DNA of 64,000 nucleotides from Acidobacteriota bacterium. GTDB lineage: Bacteria > Acidobacteriota > Blastocatellia > RBC074. Each line of letters starts with the position of its first letter. Positions within the stretch are counted from its first letter, which is position 1. The notes beneath the pieces are model-generated. The model saw only the letters and a list, made by a program, of their open reading frames with translations, was not told where the DNA came from and made no database searches. The stretch lies in assembly GCA_018269055.1 (NCBI GenBank), contig JAFDVI010000032.1, positions 1-64,000 of the forward strand, given 5' to 3'. Below, piece after piece: positions 1 through 9,111 of the stretch. The translations under genes and the position numbers were made by a program.

Positions 1-66
1 CCGCGCTCATTATTCGAGAGCTTAACTGACGCTGTGTGCTACGCGGCATGAATGGATAAAGTCGAG

Positions 67-1143
67 CTAAGCGAGGAAAGGAAATGATTTTTTTACAAAT
101 GCGGTTGCCGCAAAAACGCCTTCCCGCAATCGCCAGGTATCACCGTGCTCAAGATGTGCAATCCAACTGCGAATGCATTCGGTCAACTTACCGAGATCAA
201 TCTCACCGTCGTAATAGCGCGCCTGCAATAGTCGCAACCTCCTTCTCGCCCGGCACAGGTTTTCAGCCCGGACACGCAATCTGTCGGGCAAAACACGGAA
301 GCCAACAAAGTTCGCTCCGCGCTGTGTTTCGAACAACTGGCTCTTCACGGGATGGATGCGTAACCGTATCTTGGCCAGACGCTCTTCGATGAAGAAGCGG
401 GCTTCGCATAAAAAATCCCGGTCATTTCCGAAAAGCGCGAAATCGTCAACGTAACGGACGTAACATCTCACCTTCAACTCTTCCCGCACGAAATGATCGA
501 AGCCGTTCAGGTAAACGTTGGCGAAAAACTGGCTGGTCAAATTCCCAATGGGCAGACCACGACGGCGCTCGTCAGGCGTAAAAAGATCGTCGCCTGGAAA
601 GAAATGATGGACCGGCTCCTGCTCGTTGCTCGCATTTATGATCGTCTCAATCAGCCAGAGTGTTTGCGGGCATTTAATTTTGCGGCGGATGATCGTCTTC
701 AGAATTTCGTGATCAATGCTTGGGAAGTATTTGCGGATGTCGCATTGCAGCACATAAGCGTACGACCGTGCGTATTTGACGAAAGTCTTCAACGCGCGAT
801 GCGACCCATATCCAATTCGATTGGCATAACTGTCCGGCGTGAACGTCCGCTCGAAGACCGGCGCAATCACATTGCACAACGCATGGTGAACAACGCGGTC
901 GCGGTACGGCGCAGCGGAAATCATCCGCTTCTTCGGCTCAACGATTTGGAAGGTTCTGTATTCGCCCGGCTGATAGGTTTGCGAGATCAGTTCGTGCTGT
1001 AGCGCCAGCAGTTCGGCTTCGAGGTCGTAATTGAAGGCGAGTATGTTGTCACGGTATCGCTTGCCGCGTTGAGCCTGGCGGGCGGCCGCAACCAGATTAT
1101 CGAAAGCGATCACGCCTTCCCACAAATTCCCGTGTCGCTTCAT
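67..1143 (-). CDS. DGR-type reverse transcriptase
   Basis: A 358-residue reverse transcriptase that would copy the template-repeat RNA into mutagenised cDNA for transfer to the variable repeat. The catalytic motif YVDD is at about residues 231-234, and an earlier catalytic Asp sits in [11 protein letters not shown] near residue 135. The fingers/palm motif reads IGNLTSQ at residues 199-205. DGR enzymes carry this form, whereas group II intron and retroviral enzymes have QGxxxSP. There is no maturase or endonuclease domain, which also fits a DGR enzyme. The ATG overlaps the Avd stop codon (ATGA), so the two genes are translationally coupled. The assignment is firm because TR, VR and Avd are all next to it. 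Confidence 0.95.
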   Translation of the reverse strand: MKRHGNLWEGVIAFDNLVAAARQAQRGKRYRDNILAFNYDLEAELLALQHELISQTYQPGEYRTFQIVEPKKRMISAAPYRDRVVHHALCNVIAPVFERTFTPDSYANRIGYGSHRALKTFVKYARSYAYVLQCDIRKYFPSIDHEILKTIIRRKIKCPQTLWLIETIINASNEQEPVHHFFPGDDLFTPDERRRGLPIGNLTSQFFANVYLNGFDHFVREELKVRCYVRYVDDFALFGNDRDFLCEARFFIEERLAKIRLRIHPVKSQLFETQRGANFVGFRVLPDRLRVRAENLCRARRRLRLLQARYYDGEIDLGKLTECIRSWIAHLEHGDTWRLREGVFAATAFVKKSFPFLA

Positions 1144-1499
1144 TGCGCTTGCAGGCTACGCTGTTGCCCGATCCAACCGCCGAGGCTTCGCCCGATGTCA
1201 TCAATCAAACGCGACACGAATTCATAGCGCCGCAGGTCGAGCAATTCGAAATCTTTCAAAAGTCGTGTTTGGTAGCGGATCACATCGAGCAAACTGTTGA
1301 GCGATTCCAACCGCGCAAGCTTTTCGGTCGAGTAGCGCGCGACGATCAAACCGTCCAACAATTCATACAACCCTTCGATCAGCCGGTTGCCAAGCATGAA
1401 TTTGTGATCGCGCGGCAACCGGTTCAGATGCGGCACATACCAGCGAATCAGATCATAGGTCTTTTGGATGATTGGAAGTTCTGTGGGCGCTTTTTTCAT
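1140..1499 (-). CDS. avd: Avd accessory variability protein of the DGR
   Basis: A 119-residue, mostly helical basic protein beginning [20 protein letters not shown]. This N-terminal pattern and size are typical of Avd, the four-helix-bundle subunit that forms a ring, binds the reverse transcriptase and template RNA, and is needed for mutagenic retrohoming. It sits between TR and the reverse transcriptase gene and overlaps the latter by four bases. No strong Shine-Dalgarno is visible upstream. A generic four-helix-bundle (23S rRNA-intervening-sequence type) protein is the alternative, but the context decides for Avd. Confidence 0.92.
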   Translation of the reverse strand: MKKAPTELPIIQKTYDLIRWYVPHLNRLPRDHKFMLGNRLIEGLYELLDGLIVARYSTEKLARLESLNSLLDVIRYQTRLLKDFELLDLRRYEFVSRLIDDIGRSLGGWIGQQRSLQAQ

Positions 1500-1570
1500 T
1501 GAAGATGAGAGAGTTGTTCAGGACATGGGAGACATCCAGAAACAATGAAACTCTCGGCGAGAGTGGCGTA

Positions 1571-1632
1571 CCTGCCGAGGTTGCGCTTGCTTCCTGTATT
1601 CGAGCTTGTCGGGATCGCGCAACCTCGGCAGG
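1571..1632. repeat. Perfect 16-bp inverted repeat in TR-avd spacer
   Basis: Arms at 1571-1586 (CCTGCCGAGGTTGCGC) and 1617-1632 are exact reverse complements, separated by 30 bases. The structure lies about 180 bases downstream of the TR in the coding direction and 70 bases upstream of avd. It could fold in the TR transcript, act as a DNA cruciform, or be one copy of a dispersed palindromic repeat. Sequence alone does not decide between these. Confidence 0.8.
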
Positions 1633-1814
1633 TTGCACTACCTTTTTTGAGGGGATGAGCCTGAACTGACGTTCGAACCCAGGTGAGCCTACCAGCCCGT
1701 TCAGGCTCGCTTTATTTTTGGAAGCAATCGCTCGCTTCGCTGGAACACGCTCTGAACTCCCACGCTATGCGCCCGGCGAAACTCCCTTCCACCGGCTCTG
1801 ACAATCGGGAGTTA

Positions 1815-1930
1815 GCGCGACTACCACAACACGAAAACCGATATTGTTGTTGCGGTCGTCCGGCTCATTATTGTTGCGGTTGGCGGAGCGACAGTTGTTA
1901 CCATTGTTGTTCCACGAGCCGCCACGCAGC
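1815..1930 (-). repeat. DGR template repeat (TR)
   Basis: This 116-bp stretch pairs base for base with the VR at 2131-2246 without gaps. In the coding (minus) sense it would read [19 protein letters not shown], with runs of AAC/AAT codons, the usual design of a DGR template because A is the mutable base. Comparison with the VR gives 18 differences, every one at an A of the TR coding strand; no C, G or T position differs. The 3' part in coding sense (26 bases, 1815-1840) is identical in both copies and is the expected position of the initiation-of-mutagenic-homing region. Confidence 0.96.
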
Positions 1931-2119
1931 CGGAGTGGCGCATCCCAATTACCGCCGTCTACATGAGAACGGCGAAATCCTGTTTGCCATCTCAACTACA
2001 CAACGAACTCGCTAAGAATTCCAGGATTTCAAAAAATATTTTCATGCCGCTCCGCTCCGCTTCGCTCCCAAAGAGAAAAGACCACAGCGCACAGGGCAAT
2101 AGGGCAAAAGAGCCAAGGG

Positions 2120-3991
2120 CTAAGGAGTTCGCGCGACTACCACAACACGAAAACCGAAATAGGTGCCGCGGTCGTCCGGCCCAAGATCGAGGCGGCCGGC
2201 GGAGCGACAGTTGACACCATTGGCGTCCCACGAGCCGCCACGCAGCACGCGACGACTTGAGTCGCCACCACTCAACCAGGCTGAGCCATCGGTTGGCGCT
2301 CCGTCGTAGTTACCGTGCCACACATCTTCGCACCATTCCCAAACATTGCCGTGCATATCAAACAACCCAAATCCGTTTGCCACGCCGAGACTGCCGACGT
2401 CAATCGTTTCCTTGCGATACTCCCCCTTCTCCGCTTTGGCGTAAGGGTAATCGCCATTGTAATTCACAAACTCGGGCGTGATCGTCTCGCCAAAAGCGAA
2501 TGGAGTAGTCGTTTCAGCTCGGCAGGCATATTCCCATTCGGATTCGGATGGCAGACGATACTGACGACCGGTCTTTTTGGTAAGTCGGGCGCAAAATTCT
2601 GTAGCATCGAACCACGAGACGGTTTCGACCGGACGATTATCACCCTTGAAATGCGAAGGATCAGGCTTCAGGTCGCGCTCGACTTTCTCCCATCCTGCAA
2701 CAACATTCCACTGCTCCTGAGTAATGGTGGATTTGCCAATGCTGAAAGCCCAGATGGTCACTTCATGTTGCGGGCCTTCATCATTTGATCTCCCTTCTTC
2801 ACCATCAGGCGCTCCCATCAAGAATGTACCGCCGGGAATCTCGACCATTTCCAGCGGGATGCCGGGAGCGAGTTCTTCAAAAAAGTGGCGAGCTTCATCA
2901 AAGCGACGCTCTATGACTTTGCCGGTTTCATCCAGAACGACGGTTTCGTAAGTGTACGTGTTTGTCGTCAGGCGCAGGTAATCCAGGTAAAACAGATTGG
3001 CCTGAATATCGCCCGTCTGGGCAAGGCCGAAGGAGCGGTAAAATTGGGTGAGTGTGACATAGCGTGTGGCAAGTTCTTCAGCCAGTCGTAATACCAGCGC
3101 CAGCCTGTGCGGGTTTTCGCCTTCAAAAAACTCCCACCATTGGCGAACTTCAGCCGAGGTGTGTTTCCAATCCAGTCGCACTTTCACGTTTTCCAGAAGG
3201 CTGCGGATTTGCTCATCAGTCCAGCCGCGCACTCTGGTCATTTTCGGCTTCGGTTTCAACCACCAACTTGTATTACCACTGCTCAAACTTGATTGGGTGG
3301 CTGCCGCGGCAACTTGCGCAGCCTCTGTTTTGAGCCGCGTGTAATCCAAGTAGTGCAAAACTGCGCGAATATCTTCCGTCCCAGCCTGGATATAAGCCTC
3401 GTGAAATTTATTGATCGTCAAACGGCGGCTGGCCAGTTCCTCCGCCAGGAACAGCAAAATATCCCACGGTTGTTTGCTCTCGACTGATTCATAATTTTCC
3501 CACCACCGACGAGCGTCGGCATTGGCGTTTCGCCAATCCAATTGCATTTTGACTTCTTCCAACCGGTTTTGGATTTGTTCGACCGACCAACCGGCAGTGT
3601 TGGTGAAACCACGTGGAGGCAGAACCCCACGTCTTCCCTGTTGAATGCCGTGGGCAAGATCAATCGCACGTCTGAAGGCCAGCGGATCAAAATCATCCGG
3701 CAAACACTCGTAAAGTTCGTCAACGGCAATGCCATTTTGTGCCAGCGGTTCCGCAAGCGCCAAAAATTGTGGGTCTTTGACCAGAACGCGTAGCGAATCC
3801 CACCAACGCCTTGCCTCTTGATCTTCCAACTGGGATCGGCGCTCGACATCGCGCAAAAACACCTCATGGTCTTCCGCAGAGCAGTCACCTGAAAACACGT
3901 CGAGAAAATGTTTGCCCTGTTCACTGGCAAAAAAAGCGTTGAGAGCCAGGCGTCTTTGTTCCCGCGTCCATCTTTCCGGTTGTGAGTTCAT
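2120..3991 (-). CDS. DGR-diversified FGE/C-type-lectin-fold receptor with helical repeats
   Basis: A predicted hypervariable binding protein of 623 residues. Residues ~380-623 match the formylglycine-generating-enzyme (SUMF1) family, which has a C-type-lectin-like fold: [50 protein letters not shown] and GFRVVVV. The VR forms its extreme C-terminus. Residues 1-345 hold three diverged helical modules, each with a tryptophan pair: ARRWWDSL near 60, ARRWWENY near 160 and VRQWWEFF near 282. Modules 2 and 3 also share GW-EQI and FYLDYLRL-type ends. They may be adaptor or oligomerisation modules. I chose the ATG at 3991 (MNSQPERW). An in-frame start at 4060 would translate a dispersed palindrome and is unlikely. 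The gene lies directly downstream of the TIR-STAND gene. It is probably not a sulfatase-activating enzyme, since DGR targets use this fold for ligand binding. Confidence 0.9.
   Translation of the reverse strand: MNSQPERWTREQRRLALNAFFASEQGKHFLDVFSGDCSAEDHEVFLRDVERRSQLEDQEARRWWDSLRVLVKDPQFLALAEPLAQNGIAVDELYECLPDDFDPLAFRRAIDLAHGIQQGRRGVLPPRGFTNTAGWSVEQIQNRLEEVKMQLDWRNANADARRWWENYESVESKQPWDILLFLAEELASRRLTINKFHEAYIQAGTEDIRAVLHYLDYTRLKTEAAQVAAAATQSSLSSGNTSWWLKPKPKMTRVRGWTDEQIRSLLENVKVRLDWKHTSAEVRQWWEFFEGENPHRLALVLRLAEELATRYVTLTQFYRSFGLAQTGDIQANLFYLDYLRLTTNTYTYETVVLDETGKVIERRFDEARHFFEELAPGIPLEMVEIPGGTFLMGAPDGEEGRSNDEGPQHEVTIWAFSIGKSTITQEQWNVVAGWEKVERDLKPDPSHFKGDNRPVETVSWFDATEFCARLTKKTGRQYRLPSESEWEYACRAETTTPFAFGETITPEFVNYNGDYPYAKAEKGEYRKETIDVGSLGVANGFGLFDMHGNVWEWCEDVWHGNYDGAPTDGSAWLSGGDSSRRVLRGGSWDANGVNCRSAGRLDLGPDDRGTYFGFRVVVVARTP
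2131..2246 (-). repeat. DGR variable repeat (VR)
   Basis: This is the mutated copy of the TR, placed so that it encodes the last ~40 residues of the adjacent lectin-fold protein and ends 9 bases before the stop codon. The 18 adenine-specific substitutions change 12 codons relative to the TR. The resulting residues in the target protein are Asp589, Ala590, Val593, Gly599, Leu601, Asp602, Leu603, Gly604, Gly609, Thr610, Tyr611 and Phe612. Framework residues such as GGSW, NCRS, PDDR and GFRVVVV are unchanged. Confidence 0.96.
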
Positions 3992-4022
3992 CGCTTTGCT
4001 TCTTTCCACGGAAAAGCCCGTA

Positions 4023-4078
4023 CAGAGTTCACGCTTCAGCGTGTTTTTGAGACATGACACGCTAAAGCGTGAACTCTG
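4023..4078. repeat. Palindromic repeat between STAND and receptor genes
   Basis: Arms 4023-4044 and 4057-4078 match in 21 of 22 bases around a 12-base loop. The sequence family (core GTTCACGCTTCAGCGTG) recurs at 7692-7754, so it is a dispersed REP-like element. One arm supplies the last codons and stop of the TIR-STAND gene (C-terminus GSEFTL). In RNA it would form a strong hairpin between two co-oriented genes and could stabilise or attenuate the transcript. Confidence 0.85.
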
Positions 4079-7040
4079 AACCCCTATTCTTCATCCATTT
4101 TCGCAACCGATCTTCGTGATCCAGAGCTTCCAAGCTGGGAGTTTCGATTGAATGCACGGGCTGGTTCAATTCACCGGTCAGGAATTCCACTGCCCGCTTG
4201 ACCACTGAAGCGTAATGGAAGGGAGGATCATCTTTGCGTGCAATCTTCAGCGCCCGATGCGCTAATCTGACTGCTTCGCTGCTTTCCTGCCTGGCCAGAT
4301 GCACTCTGGCCATTGCCAGATGGGCTTCAGCAGCCGGAATCTGGAAACTGTCGTTCGGGTCAGCCCTGCAATAACGTTTGTAAGTGAAGTCGACTTCTGA
4401 AAGCTCAACGAATCGCTTGCTTCCGGTGTTGATCTTCATTGCTTCGCGGTACTGAAGCTCAATCAAACCCGCCAGCGCGAACATTGGCACCAGGTTGTAA
4501 GCCCACCCCGTTCCCCGCCTGATCGCGAAATCCAGAAACGATTCCGCCTCTTCGGTTTTTCCCATCCGAACCAACGCCAACCCCAAAGTCACGGCTTCCC
4601 AGAGCAACTGGCCAACAGAGTCTCTTTCTTTTTCACGACGATCCCAGGCCTGTTGTGCCAGAGTGGCAGCCTTTGGGTAATCTTCCAGATAGAACCAGGC
4701 TTCGGCCACGGTCTGCAATGTCCAGCGATTTGTTTCGGCAGGCAGCGTTCGCAGCAATTCGGCGGCGTGTTCGCTCTGGCGGATTGAAAGCAACAATGCC
4801 AGCCAGTATGGAGCGTATTTCGTGTGTTTGCTATCGCCTGTTTCCAGCGCGTCCAATTGTTGCTGTTCTGATTGCCAGAGCGCGCCTCCGTAAAGCGATT
4901 GCCAGTTGTGGCTATGCCGGCAATCTTCGATGGATTGCAGATCGCCGCATAATTGATAAGCGATGCTGGCGCGTTTGAAGACTATGGCGGATTCATCCCA
5001 CAACCCTCTGGTCATTAATTCGTTGCCGGTGCGATACAAAACCCAGGCTTGATCCTTTCGCAAACGTAACGCAGGCAAGGCTTCCAACCACGGACGTTTG
5101 CCCGGTTCCTGAGGAAAGAACTTACCCAGGATGTTCAGCACGGCGCTTTGTGCTGATGGCGTGTCGCTGAAACTTTCCAGCGCGGAACTTAGAGATCGGA
5201 ATCGCGCTTCCAGGTCGGGCAGGTTCAGAAAGCGCACCATCAGTTCGCGGGAATCTTCGCCCGATTCCAGGTGCCGAACCAACTCTTCGTCGCTGCCTGC
5301 ATTTTGTTCGTACTGTTTCAAGATATAGCTCATCACCTGGCCACGTATGACTGGATGAACATCCACCAGCCCGCGCGAAAAATCGGTTCCAACCAGACGC
5401 CGCTGGGTCAGGTAATTCAACACCTCGATCAGTTTGTCGGCAGAGCGAAATCGTCCCGGCCTGCTTGCTTCAACAGAAGCATCGTCCACAAGACTGTCCA
5501 TCAAGGACTCTACCCCGCTGGCTTCGGAACGGCGAACGATGTAACAGATTGTCAGCCAATCATCGCGGCGATTTTGAATCAGGTCGCGCGTAGCCAGTTC
5601 CAGCCAACGATGCCTGCGCTCTGTCAGCGTCGCATTGGCATCCAGACATGCCAATCGCTCCACTTCTGAAAATTCACCAAACCATTCGCTGAACCGCAGA
5701 GATTGTTCTTTCACCGCCGCGGCAACGACGGAAATCACCTGTGGGTGAAAGTCTATGTGCTCAAAAAACTCCCGCTGGAAAGCCGATCCATCCGGATCGC
5801 AGCAAAGATTCCAAACCTTGGCGGCGTCTTCCAGCGACATCGGACTGAATCCGTAATCAATCACTCCGGGCATAGGTTTGTCGCCGAACATCAGGTTTTC
5901 GGGAAAGATGCGGGTGGTTATTAGTACCTTCGCCTGGGTCAGCGGAAGCTCCCGCAGAAAGTCTGCAAAGACGGGGCTGCGGATGTATTTTTCCTGCGAC
6001 AGTATCTCTTTCTTTTCGTTGCGCCGATCCTGCTCTTCGCTGTCCACCTGGTAATGTTCAGGGGCGGCAAATGCTCCCATCTCGCGTTCCAGGCCGTCCA
6101 ACACCAACAGCCATTTCTCAGTTTTCAAACGGTCGAGCACAACTCGCTGAAGCTCTCTTTGTGCTCTTTCGGCGCTTTGCTCAACGATAGTCGCGCCGCC
6201 GAGCTCCATCGCCAGGTCGCGCAGAAATTGGTTCGCATCGTAATTGCGCGCATAAAACGAACACCAAAACTGTTTGATTCCGCTTTCATCCAGAACATCT
6301 CGTGTCGGTTTTCTGTTGAGCCAATGCCAGACCAGCGCGCTCTTGCCTGTCCCGCCCAGGTTGGAGATGCATAGAATTCCATTCTCTTTTCTGCGCAGCC
6401 AATCTGTCAGATCGTCCAATTCTTTTTCACGTCCGACAAATTTATCTCCCAGCAGGTAAGGGTTAGCGACTTTGATTTCCTGCACTTCCTGGCGGCGCAG
6501 ATCTGCTCCGAATTGTTCCAGGTTGAGGCGGCGGGGTTTCGGAGGCGCAGTTGGCTGGATGGGTTCCTGACGCAAACGTTTTACAGCGTCACGAATGCCT
6601 TCGACAATATTGGTAAATGCTTCGTCCTGATTCGGCCATGTAGTTACTGGCCTGAGGCCTATTGGCAATACTTGTAACTTTTCGAAAAGCCCGCCTTGCC
6701 AACTGCAAGGACGCAAAATGATCGGCAGGACAATGGCTTCACTCCGTTCGTGACGCTCCATCGCACACTTTCCTTCTGTTTCGTAACAATAATCCGAAGC
6801 AAGAAAATCAGAACTGATAAGCAGCAAGATGATGTGCGCCTGGTTGATGCGGGTGTCGAGCGCCTCTTTCCATTCCGTACCTGGCGGAATCTGACGGTCG
6901 TGCCATTCGCTGATGACACCTTGCCGTTTCAGGATGGCCAGATGCTTGCTTAACTCATCGCGCAAGGCTTCATCTTTGTGCGAGTAGGAGAAAAAGACTT
7001 CTATTGGCTGGTTCTGAGTGGTGTCAAAATCTTCCGGCAT
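4062..7040 (-). CDS. TIR-STAND NTPase with TPR-like C-terminus
   Basis: A 992-residue intracellular signalling/immunity-type ATPase. Residues ~12-155 form a bacterial TIR domain starting [18 protein letters not shown]; a conserved acidic segment ([10 protein letters not shown], ~82-91) may hold the catalytic Glu of a NADase-type TIR. Residues ~200-480 are a STAND/NB-ARC-like NTPase with the entry motif [12 protein letters not shown], Walker A GGTGKSAL (229-236), Walker [10 protein letters not shown] (310-318) and an arginine-sensor motif KVLITTRIF. The C-terminal half is helical and TPR-like (~600-960), the usual sensor/oligomerisation part. It is immediately upstream of the DGR-diversified protein on the same strand, so the two probably act together. 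STAND proteins with TIR effectors typically trigger NAD depletion and cell death on sensing an invader. What this one senses is unknown. Confidence 0.9.
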   Translation of the reverse strand: MPEDFDTTQNQPIEVFFSYSHKDEALRDELSKHLAILKRQGVISEWHDRQIPPGTEWKEALDTRINQAHIILLLISSDFLASDYCYETEGKCAMERHERSEAIVLPIILRPCSWQGGLFEKLQVLPIGLRPVTTWPNQDEAFTNIVEGIRDAVKRLRQEPIQPTAPPKPRRLNLEQFGADLRRQEVQEIKVANPYLLGDKFVGREKELDDLTDWLRRKENGILCISNLGGTGKSALVWHWLNRKPTRDVLDESGIKQFWCSFYARNYDANQFLRDLAMELGGATIVEQSAERAQRELQRVVLDRLKTEKWLLVLDGLEREMGAFAAPEHYQVDSEEQDRRNEKKEILSQEKYIRSPVFADFLRELPLTQAKVLITTRIFPENLMFGDKPMPGVIDYGFSPMSLEDAAKVWNLCCDPDGSAFQREFFEHIDFHPQVISVVAAAVKEQSLRFSEWFGEFSEVERLACLDANATLTERRHRWLELATRDLIQNRRDDWLTICYIVRRSEASGVESLMDSLVDDASVEASRPGRFRSADKLIEVLNYLTQRRLVGTDFSRGLVDVHPVIRGQVMSYILKQYEQNAGSDEELVRHLESGEDSRELMVRFLNLPDLEARFRSLSSALESFSDTPSAQSAVLNILGKFFPQEPGKRPWLEALPALRLRKDQAWVLYRTGNELMTRGLWDESAIVFKRASIAYQLCGDLQSIEDCRHSHNWQSLYGGALWQSEQQQLDALETGDSKHTKYAPYWLALLLSIRQSEHAAELLRTLPAETNRWTLQTVAEAWFYLEDYPKAATLAQQAWDRREKERDSVGQLLWEAVTLGLALVRMGKTEEAESFLDFAIRRGTGWAYNLVPMFALAGLIELQYREAMKINTGSKRFVELSEVDFTYKRYCRADPNDSFQIPAAEAHLAMARVHLARQESSEAVRLAHRALKIARKDDPPFHYASVVKRAVEFLTGELNQPVHSIETPSLEALDHEDRLRKWMKNRGSEFTL

Positions 7041-7449
7041 GGTCGTCGTAAGCGGCTCCGAATTTAACCTGGCGCGACGATGCGGTTACAGACAGATGAA
7101 CGAAATTCGCCTTGGTATCAATCCAGTTCCTGTTCCCGCATGACCTTCATTGGTGAAGGCCAGCGCATCTTAAATCAATGCTGTAAATCTGGGAAGATTT
7201 GCCGGAGTAGGCCAATGAAAAAACCGCAAATGCCGCCAAACGAAAATTGCTCAACTCACAATACAGTTTCTCTTGATATGACAGGAGTGGATTTCAGTGG
7301 ATGCAAGCCAAACCGCTTTGCACGCAGACGGCCTGGCTTGCATTATCGGCGTCAAAACTTTGTCCGGCGCGTTGTGACAGATAAGAGAAACGGCTGGTAA
7401 AAGATTTAGGTCGAGTTGAACGCATTTTGATAGTCGCCAGCCTTTAGCA

Positions 7450-7810
7450 CAATGGCATTAAGTTAAGCAACTATGGCTTAAAGCCCTGAAAGGGCGGCAT
7501 TGAGTAGCACAGGGCAACGCCCTGTGTGACGCAGATCAGAAGTTCAAGCCCTGAAAGGGCGCAATAATCTCCCCAATGACGCCCTTTCAGGGCTTGGGAA
7601 ATTTTACGATACGTCACCAGTGGCGTTGCCATTGGCTATTAAATCATGCCCTTTCAGGGCAATGGCATTGAATTAAGCGATACACGGTGATGTTCAGAGT
7701 TCACGCTTCAGCGTGGTGACAAAGTTTCTACACGCTGAAGCGTGAACTCTGAACCTTAATTCAATGCCATTGCCCTTTCAGGGCTTTTCAGGCTTAACTT
7801 AACGTCATTG
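7450..7810. repeat. Nested palindromic repeats (element within element)
   Basis: The intergenic region 7041-7857 holds no supported gene. It contains three concentric inverted repeats: an outer pair 7450-7468 / 7792-7810 (17/19 match), a middle pair 7648-7677 / 7755-7784 (30-nt arms differing only in the asymmetric core of GCCCTTTCAGGGC), and a perfect 24-bp inner pair 7692-7715 / 7731-7754. The inner element belongs to the same family as the palindrome at 4023-4078. Several separate copies of AGCCCTGAAAGGGC lie between 7480 and 7600. The simplest reading is successive insertion of mobile palindromes into one another. Confidence 0.85.
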
Positions 7811-7857
7811 GCCTTTAGCACCTGATAGTCCTGTTCATAACACCAACTGGGTTGCTG

Positions 7858-8769
7858 TTATTTGGCTGAAACCACACCGCTAAACGCACCGTTGTTGGTA
7901 TTGCCTTCAACAGTGTTGTTTTTGCGCGTAAAGATTCCGCCGCCTTCGACGTTCACGCCGATTTCGTTGTCGGTCAGAGTGCAATTCGAGACCCGGACAA
8001 CGGCTGTGCTGACCGAAGTCACGCCTTCGTTATTATGCGTGGAAAGGCAACTGTCCAGGTTCAGCGTGCCGTTGACGACCGCTTCAAATCCGGAGCGAAC
8101 ATTGAACGTCGAAACCGAATTACTGACCGTTCCGCGCGAGTACTGGCCAATCACCAGGCCCCGGTCGTTGTCTTCAAAGCGGCAGTTTTCAACGGCGACT
8201 TTGGCGATTCCAGAGCGAGCCGCACTGCCAACCTCAACCAGCAAACCTTCGCTGTGGTTTCGACGCACAGCCGTGTTTTTGACGAACAATTGCTGAACTC
8301 CCAGCGTGACGCTGTGAGTTTCCAAAATTCCGATGTTGGCAAAGCCTTCGACTGTGCAATCTTCAATGTAAAGCGTGCCCGGTGTGCTGAAGTAAATTCC
8401 CATCGAAGCCACACCGTTTCCCCTGACGGTTAATCCGCGCAATACGGCCTTGTCAGTTGACGCGAGGGCAACAGACACGGTTCCGACCACTCCGGCAGAA
8501 ACGCCCGGAGCCGCGCTGACCGTCGCCGTTTTCGCCACCGTGAAAGGCTGGTAGTCGCCGGAATCAATGGCGACGACTTCCCCTCCGGCGGCAATGGCAT
8601 TCAGCGCCTGGTTGAATGTGCGACAAGGCGCGGCAACGGTGCACGGATTGGCATCGTTGCCGTTTTTGGCGGAAACAAACGCTTGTGACTGAGCCTGAGC
8701 GAGGATCACAAAAGAAATCATGGCGATGAAAACCAGAGTTGTGTTGAAGACAAATTTTGCTTTGAACAT
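7858..8769 (-). CDS. Secreted right-handed beta-helix protein
   Basis: A 303-residue protein with a signal peptide (hydrophobic residues ~10-25, likely cleavage after AQA). The mature part opens with FVSAKNGNDANPCTVAAPCRTFNQAL, which resembles the start of pectate-lyase-like/PbH1 repeat proteins. Repeating motifs such as VENCRFEDNDRGLVI, VSNCTLTDNEIGVNV and RKNNTVEGN mark the coils of a parallel beta-helix. No catalytic signature can be named, so activity (polysaccharide lyase, adhesin or structural) is unknown. It is flanked by repeats and transcribed alone. Confidence 0.75.
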   Translation of the reverse strand: MFKAKFVFNTTLVFIAMISFVILAQAQSQAFVSAKNGNDANPCTVAAPCRTFNQALNAIAAGGEVVAIDSGDYQPFTVAKTATVSAAPGVSAGVVGTVSVALASTDKAVLRGLTVRGNGVASMGIYFSTPGTLYIEDCTVEGFANIGILETHSVTLGVQQLFVKNTAVRRNHSEGLLVEVGSAARSGIAKVAVENCRFEDNDRGLVIGQYSRGTVSNSVSTFNVRSGFEAVVNGTLNLDSCLSTHNNEGVTSVSTAVVRVSNCTLTDNEIGVNVEGGGIFTRKNNTVEGNTNNGAFSGVVSAK

Positions 8770-8973
8770 CTATTTTCCCCTTTCAAAAAAAGCTGATGAC
8801 TGTTTTTGCCATTCGGCGACCGACCCAGCCTTGTCGGGCGGTTTGCCAATAGCCTTACCTGAATTGCCAAGAGCGGCTTGCCGCTCAATGCGAGGCGCAA
8901 AGTACTCAAAACGGTTTTTTGAAATCTTTAGCTGGACGTGAATTTGAGTTGAAAGTTTTTTGAAACGGCGTGT

Positions 8974-9001
8974 TTGTCACTTCGGATGGTTGGGCTACAA
9001 T
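8974..9001 (+). promoter_or_regulatory. Candidate sigma70-type promoter for the kinase-fusion gene
   Basis: TTGTCA at 8974-8979 and TACAAT at 8996-9001 are separated by 16 bases, about 110 bases upstream of the next plus-strand gene. The region 8770-9111 otherwise contains nothing recognised. The call is a by-eye consensus match without experimental support. Confidence 0.45.
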
Positions 9002-9111
9002 GCAAATCATCTTAATAAACAGCTTTTGCTCCGTTGCGCGGCGGAGCGTTCCGTAGAGCGAGGCGTTGATCACTAAGAAATCAAAGGGTTTTCTTCGATT
9101 GGGAAAAGACG

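Larger units (their letters stand above)
1500..2119. other. Non-coding DGR spacer with TR
   Basis: The stretch between the target gene and avd has no credible protein gene. It holds the template repeat (1815-1930), a perfect 16-bp inverted repeat (1571-1632) and otherwise unremarkable sequence. Small open frames crossing the TR on the minus strand are Asn-rich because the template is adenine-rich, not because they encode a protein. The spacer is probably transcribed from the right as the TR RNA, continuing into avd and the reverse transcriptase gene. Confidence 0.7.

Noticed and set aside
1765-1995. Asn-rich 76-codon frame across the TR
   Set aside because: It is the template repeat read as protein; the AAC/AAT codons reflect mutable adenines and there is no ribosome-binding site.
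2120-3991. Annotation of the DGR target as a genuine formylglycine-generating (sulfatase-activating) enzyme
   Set aside because: The VR lies in its C-terminus and no sulfatase is nearby; DGR targets use this fold as a ligand-binding scaffold.
7080-7400. Plus-strand frame of 106 codons
   Set aside because: It lies in a repeat-rich intergenic region with no ribosome-binding site or recognisable similarity.
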